In this document: in pieces, positions 17,830-26,478 of the stretch
Layout of the letters: each line of letters starts with the position of its first letter
How positions within the stretch are numbered: position 1 is the stretch's first letter
Assembly: GCA_021432635.1 (NCBI GenBank)
Contig: MU270165.1
Span: forward strand, 1-26,478
DNA length: 26,478 bases
Reading direction: 5' to 3'
From: Thozetella sp. PMI_491
Lineage: Eukaryota; Ascomycota; Sordariomycetes; Chaetosphaeriales; Chaetosphaeriaceae
Position numbers and translations under genes: made by a program
The notes under the pieces: generated by a model
Told to the model about the DNA's origin: nothing
Database searches by the model: none
What the model saw: the letters and a program-made list of their open reading frames with translations, nothing else

Positions 17830-19200
17830 AATAATCTCCTTTATACTTATATTTATACTTATAAAATAGGTGAAAAAACTAGCCTTATTATCCCTAAACT
17901 AAAGGGTATTATAAACTATATTATATAGAGCTTATATATAAAAGCCTATTTAACTAAAGAAGGTTTAATTAAAGCTATATCTAGAGATTTAGCTGAAATA
18001 CAGCTATATTTAGAAGATAGGCTTTTATTATAAATAAAACACTATACTATTGCTTTTATAGTGTGGGAAGGCCTTAAAAATCTATATAACTCTATGGGTT
18101 TTACATTGGAATATTTATTTATAAAAGAGTTTTTTAAATCTATACTTAATAAGTATACCTTTTTAGAGGAATATTTAAATAAAGTAAAAGAGTTTATTAA
18201 TAAGTTATCCTTTAGAGATATAAACCTACTTGATTAGGTTATAATCTCGTGGATTTTATATAGTTTAGGGGATAAGTATAGCAGCTTAGTAAGCTTTATA
18301 ACTTAAGATTTATAAAAAGACCCTAAAGCTTATACTTTTAATATTATAATCTTTAGTCTTATAGATAAGGCTAAATATTAAGACTTAAAAAAAGATACCT
18401 AAGCTTTATATACTTAAATAAAGGGTAAATATAAGGGTAAAAAACTATAGAAAGTAAATAAATATATTACTTTTTATATGTATTATAAACTATTTAGTTA
18501 TATGTATTATACCTGTGTGTTTTTACACCTTAAAAAAGCCCTTTAAAATTAGGTTAATAAACGTGGTCTATTAACTTATAAAGTTAATAAATTATAGTAT
18601 AAAAATCCTAGGTTTAATAAACTTAATAAAGAAAATAAGCTATATAAATCTAAAGAAACTAGTAATTATACTAGTAAAAAGGAGGATCTAATCCTACCTT
18701 AAAACTAGTTAAAGAAGTATATTTTATATTTAATTTAGATTATATAGATATAGATGAAATAATAAACCTGGAATTTATATATGATTAAAGTGATTAAGAG
18801 GATCTTATAGATCTAGATATAGCTAAGGTATTTTATATAAATATATTATTAAAATCCCTTATAATTAATAATAATAAACTAGGAAGAGTAATAGTTAAAA
18901 TAAAAGCTAAAACCTAAGAGATTAAAAATCTAGAGGTAAAATATTCTACTAGTAAAGACTATAAATATAAAGCTAACTTTATATTTAATTCTATTATTAT
19001 TAAGTATATAATTATAGATTAATTATTATTTTATAACTTTAAAGCTATAGATAGTAAATTTAACTGAGGAAATGCTAAAAGTATAGATATAAAAAGTATA
19101 GAAAATATATATATATAATTTCTAGATATAAATAAAAAGCTATTACTTAAAGATTTGTTTTATATACTTTAACTAAGTGTAAATCTTATAAGTGTAATAC
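17830..19200 (+). pseudogene. Copia gag and protease relic
   Basis: Read through stops, 17830-18400 gives a copia-type gag (UBN2-like). A YSMGF-type W-x-G-L-K-N-L-Y-N-S-M-G-F-T block is at about 18063-18105, then FLEEYLNKVKEFI, then a D-Q-V-I-x-S-W-I-L-Y-S-L block near 18228-18265. A zinc knuckle lies at about 18466-18525: CxxC-x4-H-x4-C survives as YxxY...C with a later HLKKA, and Cys-to-Tyr (TGT to TAT) is a RIP change. The protease active site is I-I-I-D at about 19006-19017. It is followed by the NAKSIDIKSIENIYI stretch and a final L-S-V-N-L-I-S-V at about 19172-19195, typical of copia. Stops prevent expression. Confidence 0.8.
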
Positions 19201-22200
19201 TATAGTATTAAGTCCTTAGGAGGGGTTACTAGTATAGGCAAGAGTTAAGGGAATAGGCAACTATATTTCTCAACTATAATAGTACTACTTGACTAATACT
19301 TATAAGAGGGAGATCCTCTTATAGTATAATATGCTTAGCTAGTCTACTTATAGAACCTGCTTAAAACGCTATTAGATTAAGTATAAAACACCTCTAACTC
19401 TTACCTATAGTATAGTAGTTGCCCTAACTGTAATAAGTATCTTATTATAATTATCTCCCTTTCTTAATAGCTAGCCCTCTAGCTAATAGTTTAGTAGTTA
19501 TATAATAGTATTATAGCAAGTGTTACTAGCTAGAGTGGTATAGTTTAGCTGGTATACTTTATGTATAGATCAGCCCTACTCTTGATTTTTTACCTAGGGG
19601 CTAAGGCCTTACTTCTAGTATTGCCCTAGTAGATTTATTGTTATAATAAATATTGCCTTACTATATAGGTTTAAGGATTTTTCCTTTCTTTTTTTCCCTA
19701 GACCTTATTCCTCTATGATCTTAATCTGATTATACCTAGTCTGCCCCTTATTTTAAATCCTTTTTAAATTAAACTTTTATATCTTTAATCCCTACTTTTA
19801 CTAAGCTTTCTCTTTATTATTAGTAGTTTATTTATAATACTGTTTAAGTATATCCTTCTTATACTAAAGGTATATATTTATCTTATTAGCCTAAATCTAT
19901 AAGTTATATATAATATTATATGTTTTTATTATTTTACTAAGTAGGTATATAAGGCAGGCTAATATAAGATTAACTAGGAGATACCTTTAACTTATATCTT
20001 TTCTTACCTAGGTTTTAAGTCTTATAATTCTTATAATAATAATAAGTAGATTTATAAGTAGGTAAGGGGATTTATAACCTTTTTAGGTCTATTTTATTAA
20101 TAAATTTTAAATGCCTATAGGTATAATTAGAGACTAAAAGTATATTTAGACTTAGGCTAATATAGTCCTTAATATCTATAGCTGTTTTAACAATAGTTTT
20201 CTTATGCCTTAGGATAATATTATATAGGTTATACTTGTTATACTTATTGATTCTTTTATTATAGTTATTAAGGCTTATTATCTTAAGTATTAGCTTATTA
20301 GCTTAAAGAAGAGTATTATTATAGGTAATCCTTTAATATTTTAATAATAATTTATTTATTAATATAATTATTAATAAGAGGAGGTTAAGGCTTATTAGTC
20401 CCTTATATAAACCTATTAGGCCTTTTTTTATAATTAGGCTTATATTAAATAATATTTAAATATAAAGTATTTTAGGCTTAGTTTTTTTATAAAGCACTAA
20501 CTATTTTATATTAAATAACTTATAAGGAGTAAAAAAACTTAATATCTTTATCTATAGCTAAGATAAATAAGGGCTATTTAAACTAAGCCTAAGCTAAAGC
20601 CTAGTAAAAAGCACTATAAAATTATGCCCTTCTTAAGGTTAATCCTTCTTTTTTTAACCCTTTTAATAATAATAATCCTCTTAGTAACCTACCTAATAAC
20701 TTATCTAATTTTTTTTTCTCTTAATAGATAGTCTCCTTTTAGATTACTTATAGCTTACCTAACTAGTAATAATATTAGCCCTTAGTAGTAACTTAGAGGT
20801 GATTCTAGCCTTAATAATCCTTTTAATAATAGTTTTAATAGGATTTAAGTATAAGTTATACCTAATCCTAGCTAAAATATTACTTATTTTAATAATAGTA
20901 TAGATAATTATAGAAATAATAGTTATAAAAGTAATAATTATAATAATAATAATTATAAGGATAATAATTATAAAGGAGATAGTTATAAGTATAAAAAGGG
21001 TATTATAGGTGATTTAACTATAATTCTTATTATTATTAGTAAAGGTGAGTCTTTACTTTAAAAGTTTAAGGGTAAGTATGATGATAAAGCTCTTTATACT
21101 CCTATTAATAAGGATGAATAAGTTGATACTAGAGGCTTTTTTACCTTTAATTTAGCTAGTTTTTATATTTATATTAGTATATTTTTAGATTTACTTATAG
21201 GTTAGGCTTTTTCTAGTTCTTATACTCCTAGGCTTTTGTCTCTCTTAGGTACTTATTATAACTTTTATTAGAGTTATACTTTTAGTTATACTATCTTTTC
21301 TTTAACCTTAATCTATACTTTAGCTAGTATTATTAGCTTTTATTAGTCCTTATAAGCCTTAGTTTTAAGTGTAACTTATAATATTTACTCTTATAATCCC
21401 TTTATAAAAGACTTATCTTTTACTTATTCTAGTAAGTATTAGAAATATAAGGGAGCTTAATAAGCTATTTATAATATTGTCTTATAGGGGTTTTTTATCT
21501 TTTTTAAGGGTTTTTTCCTAGCTTTTTAAGCCTTAATAGTCTTCTTTTTCTAGTTTATAGATAGAAGCTTTTAAGCTTATTTTCTAAGCTTATCCCTATT
21601 ATTTTCTCCTACTGTTTTATAGCTGGTTTACTCTCTTTCTACTCCTTTTAAGAGTAGATAGTTTTAACACTTTTAAGTGTTTTTAAGAATTAAGTAATTA
21701 TCTCTTTTATATTTTCTATATCTGTCTTATAAACTTATTAATTATATTTTAAAGGCTATTTAACTTATTTAACTAGATAGTATATATCTCCTCTAGTGTT
21801 TTTTTTACCTTATATTTTTTTAACCTTTTACTTATCTAGGTCTTTTTTTAGGTCTAGTATTTATAAGAAGTTAGTTATTTAAGTATTTTCTCTAATCCTT
21901 TAAGGCTTAAGTAATCTAATAGGGAATATATTATAAAGCTAACTATATTATTCTAATAATATTAGTTAATATATTTATACTTTAATATATTTAACTACCT
22001 TAAAGAGCCTTATAAACTTTATTACTAGTTTTTACTTAGTTTTTAGCTTTAAGTTCTTTATTAATAGCTTAATTAAGTCTCTTACTTTAAACTTAATAAG
22101 GGTATAGTTTATATTATAGTACTTCTTTTATAACTTAATAATATACTCTTAGTATTTCCTTATTAATTTATATATAGACTTATAATACTTTAGTTATTTT

Positions 22201-22299
22201 TTAATTATAAGAACCCCTCTCTTAGAAGTATTACTTTTAATATTTATATTAACTATAAGGCTATAAAGTATTAAGGCTTTATTTAAGGTTTTACCTATA
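19201..22299. other. AT-rich degenerate DNA beyond gypsy integrase
   Basis: No intact gene is present. The right part (about 21800-22300) is probably the integrase C-terminal region and 3' end of the minus-strand gypsy element. TGTAATACTATAG at 19193 could be an LTR terminus (TG...), but no matching second LTR was found. Plus-strand translation near 20880-21000 is Asn- and Tyr-rich and low in complexity. Slightly higher GC at 19230-19640 could mark an LTR or solo fragment. Confidence 0.45.
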
Positions 22300-24620
22300 A
22301 TAAAACTCTAGAGATTATTATGTATTACCTTTATAAAGTAATATAATTTTACTTATATCTTTAGGTTTTCCCTAATATAGTATTTAAGGTAATACTTTAA
22401 AAATTAGTTTATCCTCTTTATCTGTTTATTAGTCTAAGGGTAAAATATAGTTAATAATTATTGTTTTATACTTATTTACTAGTATAATTCTCTTTAGAAC
22501 TTACTTATAAAGACTAGGCCTTTATCTAAAACTACTTTAATAGGGGTTTTAAAGGGTAACTCTACCTTTTTATAAAAGATTATTATTAGTTTTATAGTAT
22601 TAACTATTACTAATACTAGTAAAAACTTATAGTATTTTATAAAGTGGTTAACTATTATTAAAATAGTGTTAACCTTTACTCCTTTATACTCTACTAGTAA
22701 TAGTCTTATTATAAAATTTATTAAGACTTTTTTAAATAGCCTTATTAGTAAGGATAAGGGTTAAAACTTTTTATAAGGATAATATTATCTTACCTTTACT
22801 CTAAGGTAGATTTAACATGTTTTTATATAGTTTTTTACTTTTATAAAGACTCTTTCTTAATAGAACCTTTTTAAGAGGAGGTTTAAGATTTTTATTATAC
22901 CCTTATAACTTATAACTAGATTATTATAATATAGTCTTAAAATCTTTTATCTTATACTTTTCTTTGCTAGAACTTATAACTAACCTTAGTATTAAATAGT
23001 ATTATTTATATTAATTAATTAGGCTAGGTCTACTCTAGCTTTTTTTTTACTTAATAGTCCTTATAATAGATAATTAGAGTTATATACCTTTAGTGTTTAT
23101 TTACTAGAGTCTTATAATTAAATCTTATAGGGACTTTAAGACTTTTATAGTAGATACTGTTTTAAAAAGGGTATATATATATACCTAACTTTATAAGACA
23201 AGCTGTTTATAACTAGCTGCTTTAGTGTTAACTACTATTAGTATTATATCCTAGTTGTTATAAACTTAAAGGTAGGGGCTTATAGCCTCTTTTAGCTTTT
23301 TTTATCCCTAAGCCTGTTTTATTTTAATAGATTATAGACTTGCCTGCTTAGTCTAGATTATTATAAGATAAATATCTATTCTTTAGACTAGGGCTATCTT
23401 TTTTTATAAGGTGTATAAGTATTTATTTATTTCTAGACTTTTTTTTAGGTTAGTAGTCTAGCTTTTTTAATAGCTTATTTATAGGATTCTAATTACTTAC
23501 CTAGTGTTTAATTTTAAAGTTAAAATTAATTAGGTAGATATACTATCTAGCCTACTAGTTATTTAACTTCTTAAGGCTTATAAACCCTTTTAGGTTCTTA
23601 TGATTAAAATAAACCTTAATAGGGAATTAACTCCCTTTTAAGTAAGGTTTTTAATACTTAAATAAACTTATTATTACTAGTATTTCTTTTTTAAAGACTT
23701 AGTAGTTTAGCACTATATCCCTTTACTTTTAAAACTAAAACACTATAGGGTAATATACCCTGTCTTTATCTGGTTAATTTAAAATACCTATCCCTATTAT
23801 TATTAAAGTATTAGTCTCTAAGTGGATCGGCTGCTCTAGGTTAAAGTATTATAATAATAAAGCCTTTATAAAGGCTTTAACTAGAGTATTAAATACTTAT
23901 AATGCTTTATCTTTTAAGGTTATATCCCTTAGCTTATAGCTTTTTTTACTCTCTTTTAAAAGATTAGTAAAGAGAGAGGTAACCTTAGAGTAGGTATAGA
24001 TAAATCTCCTATAGAAATTATAAAAGCTTAGAAAGACTTAGATCTCTTTATAATTTATAGGTATTAGTTACTTAATAATAGTATAGATCTACTTTAGATT
24101 AATAAAAACTCTTTCAGCTAAAATTATATAGCTTAAAAAGTCTATCTATTCTTAATAAAATATATACTTTTTTAAGTTTATATATAACTAGGCTTAGTCT
24201 AGTCTCTCTAAGACTTAATATAGGTATTTAATATATTATTCTTAGTCCTTTAAAAATATTAGGATATTATCTAGGTATATTATATAAAAGATATCTAGTA
24301 ATTTCCTTAAGGCTAGGTAGATATAGTTTTAAAAAGTTATAAATATATTAGTTAATCTAAACAGTATAACTAAGTACTTATAATAGTTATAACATGTTTA
24401 AAATATTATCTTTTACTTATTATTTATATAGATATAAATCTAGTAATATACCTCTTTAATATTAATCTTAAAGAATATTTTTAACTTTAATATTTAATTT
24501 AAAATCTTAAAGATTAATAGTAGTATATACTAATTTTTTACTATTACTTTATTTAATCCCTTATAATCTATATAGAAATAAAGGGTTTTATCTTTTTTAA
24601 GTATAAATAAAATTAAAGTA
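22300..24620 (-). pseudogene. Ty3/gypsy pol relic: reverse transcriptase, RNase H, integrase
   Basis: Minus-strand translation through stops gives gypsy pol in order. The reverse transcriptase starts near 24600 with Y-L-F-F-K-K-D-K-T-L and a Y-x-D-x-K-G-L-N-K-V-I-V-K-N block. YLVxLFRLTNxFITF follows near 24340-24370. The catalytic Y-L-D-N-I-L-I-F-L at about 24257-24288 corresponds to YLDD with one D-to-N change. RNase H at about 23560-23860 shows PIHLETNT and VYFNHKNLKGF. Integrase at about 22380-22560 shows V-V-L-D-K-G-L-V-F-I-S-K-F, then FYPxTNKQIKRIN, the HPQTDGQTERVN block. It has many stops. Gag is not seen upstream, and the copia LTR at 25239 lies where it should be. Confidence 0.8.
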
Positions 24621-25238
24621 CTTATTAGACTCTTTAATAGTTAGATCCTACCCTATTTTAACTTGTCCTAAATATATTATTCTACTACTTTTAACTCTTT
24701 TTAAGATAAGTGATAAATTCTCTTATAGGATAAAATAGTATTAAAGAGGAGATTAATAATATAATCTATCTCTTTATAACTAGGTAAAACACTAGACTTC
24801 CCTATGTTAAAGACTTTAGACTAGTGTTATAGCTTCTTTAAAAGGGCCTATAGCTTAATCTTATTAAGTTTTAGCTTGTTATCCTCCTCTAGTAGATATA
24901 CTACCTTATATAGGGGAATAATAGTATATATAACTATTTTATTCTAATAGACTTTTATAAACTTCTTAAAAGGGATAATATAAATAGAGGTAAGTTTAAA
25001 TATATAATACTAGTAATTCTTTTATAAAAAGAGTAAGATTCTTAACCTTTTTAGGCTTAGGTTTAATAGGATTATATTTATATTTCTTTACTCTCTTATT
25101 ATAGCTACTAGTATTACTTTATACCTTTAAGTCTTTCCTTTATAATCTATTAATAAGAATAATAATTAATAAGGTCTTTTATCTTATAGCTAAAGACCTC
25201 TTAATCTTTTAACTATTAGACTTAGTATTATTAATTAC
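24621..25238. other. AT-rich remnant upstream of gypsy pol
   Basis: It lies between the gypsy reverse transcriptase and the second copia LTR. On the minus strand it should contain the gypsy protease and linker, but no clear motif was seen. The five bases before the LTR are ATTAC. Their partner would lie outside the window. Confidence 0.45.
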
Positions 25239-25797
25239 TGTTAATATATAACCCACTATTAAATATAGATCCTAAAATATATATTATAAAACGCACGGGC
25301 TACATACCTCTAGGGTAGGCAAGAAAGCCCTATACTTATAAAAGATCCACACGAGTAAAAACGACTATATGCCTTAAAGCATCCACGATTCTACACAACG
25401 GCCACCTCCCATACAAAACAGCTATACCATATAAAAACGCCTAAAACAGACTAAAATATACGCTAAGCCCTTTTAATATATATCCACTAGTAAGGGTATA
25501 AAACGCGTAAGAAGATAAAGCGTTTTAAATATAAACAAGCATTTTATACACTGGTCTTTACAAGTATACTAATATAGTAAAAGAGGGGCCATCTTAATAT
25601 AGTAATTAGTGGGGCTATATGGTCTATATATATATAGCTTTACTCCCTGATTTAAATCTTAGATCTTTATCCCTTTTACACACACACTTAAATACACTTA
25701 CACTTCCACCCTAAAAGATCCACTGGCCGGACCTACTTTTTATATGTATTCCACTGCTTACGTTATTAAAATTAATTACTTATTATACCTTTTAACA
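25239..25797 (+). repeat. Copia 5' LTR, copy B
   Basis: It runs from TGTTAA to TTAACA (559 bp) and aligns to 16529-17086 along its full length. It is followed by the same leader rather than by flanking DNA, so it is the 5' LTR of a second element and not the 3' LTR of copy A. Confidence 0.9.
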
Positions 25798-26478
25798 GGT
25801 TATAAGCCCGGAGCTCTAGCCTTATATATATAACCCTATCCCTAACCCTTACTCTACAAGGGTATAACTCAACCAAACCAAGCCCAATTCTATCCGTTTC
25901 TTAAGCTATAATATACCCTAACCCTAACCCTAACCCTAACCCTGGACTAGTTCCTATAGGTCTTCTACTTTATACAGCTCTTAAATCCTTTAAACTAACA
26001 AGGATCGACAATATCTTACCCCTTCTAGTTATAAAGAGCCTTTTTTTTAACGATCAAGCTTATCCTTACCCTTATATAATAAACGATACTATATCAGTCC
26101 TTTAACCTATCGATATCGACCTATATATTAAGGAATTCTTTAATATCTACCTATACCTGGATTAAAATCTATTTATTAAGTGGTATATCAAGCTACTATA
26201 CGAGTATCACAATAGAAGACAACTAATCGGCTACTATAATTATAAAATCTATGACTATATAGAGACCTATTTTAGCCACCCTCTCCTTTTACAAGCTATA
26301 CAATACTTTAGCCAACTTATAGATCTTATACAACCTAAGAAAGAGTATCGTTATAAGAACAAGCTTTTACCTATTAAACTAAGATTATACTACTATTAAA
26401 TACAGGTGGTTTTAGACCTAGATCTAGACCTTATAAATTTATATCGCCCTAAGGATTTAGTCCTTTACTAAGCTTTTC
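25798..26478 (+). mobile_element. Copia copy B leader and start of internal region, runs off window
   Basis: It is collinear with 17087-17770. It keeps more C and G than copy A (for example CCTATCGATATCGACC against CCTATTAATATTAACC), so it is younger or less mutated. The plus-strand translation after about 26170 gives a long nearly open stretch (a WYIKLLYEYHNRRQLIGYY block) that may be the N-terminal part of the gag polyprotein or a leader ORF. Confidence 0.75.
25916..25943 (+). repeat. Interstitial telomere repeat in copia leader, copy B
   Basis: There are four and two thirds perfect CCCTAA units, 118 bases after the LTR end, at the same place as in copy A but 8 bases longer. The array stayed perfect in both copies while flanking DNA diverged. 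Confidence 0.9.

Larger units (their letters stand above)
16529..19200 (+). mobile_element. Ty1/copia retrotransposon copy A, 3' truncated
   Basis: The element has a 558-bp 5' LTR, a leader with a telomere-type repeat, then gag and protease. It ends in the protease region near 19200, where opposite-strand gypsy-type sequence begins. Integrase, reverse transcriptase and a 3' LTR of this copy are absent from the window. Comparison with copy B (from 25239) shows almost exclusively C/T and G/A differences. Confidence 0.8.

Noticed and set aside
25239..25797. Second LTR read as the 3' LTR of copia copy A
   Set aside because: It is followed by the leader, telomere repeat and internal region seen after the first LTR, so it is the 5' end of another copy.

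Overview
The window looks like a piece of nuclear chromosome from a filamentous ascomycete (Pezizomycotina), probably subtelomeric. About three quarters of it is extremely AT-rich. That part holds transposon relics whose reading frames are broken by many stop codons, yet recognisable protein motifs still show through. The substitutions are the C-to-T and G-to-A kind left by repeat-induced point mutation (RIP). Short fungal introns (GTAAGT donors, CTAAC branch sites) and internal TTAGGG/CCCTAA telomere-type repeats fit the same assignment.

Left arm (1-8560). It starts with an inverted 124-bp fragment of a copia LTR. This is followed by a RIP-mutated hAT transposase on the minus strand and a Ty3/gypsy pol on the plus strand. 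The gypsy RNase H is split by about 0.9 kb of minisatellite and palindromic sequence (2765-3692). Then come unassigned AT-rich DNA, a 605-bp foldback (MITE-like) element at 6665-7269, and more AT-rich DNA.

Central island (about 8560-14268). Base composition becomes ordinary and genes appear. The main gene (9768-12683, plus strand, five proposed introns, about 863 aa) encodes a protein of unknown N-terminal part followed by two phage-type endonuclease VII (His-Me finger) domains. The first keeps every zinc and catalytic residue. The second keeps the DHxH...N catalytic set but has lost three of its four zinc cysteines. A basic nuclear-localisation-like cluster and an acidic tail follow. Facing it on the minus strand is a membrane-protein ORF of unknown family (13324-14097 or longer) whose 5' end runs into the transposon boundary. 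A weak 132-aa ORF lies between the two.

Right arm (14268-26478). Hairpins and a Fot1/pogo-like terminal motif come first, then a small GC-normal islet (15060-15600) and a second, inverted copy of the foldback element. After that is a copia element with a complete 5' LTR (16529-17086), a leader carrying CCCTAA repeats, and gag plus protease. It stops in mid-protease and abuts an opposite-strand gypsy pol (about 22300-24620). A second copia copy (LTR 25239-25797) starts at the right and runs off the window; its leader also carries CCCTAA repeats, in a different number.

The two points of greatest interest are the tandem endonuclease VII protein in an island spared from RIP and the copia family with telomere repeats in its leader. 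All functional statements are motif-based; no database search was possible. Exon boundaries are predictions.
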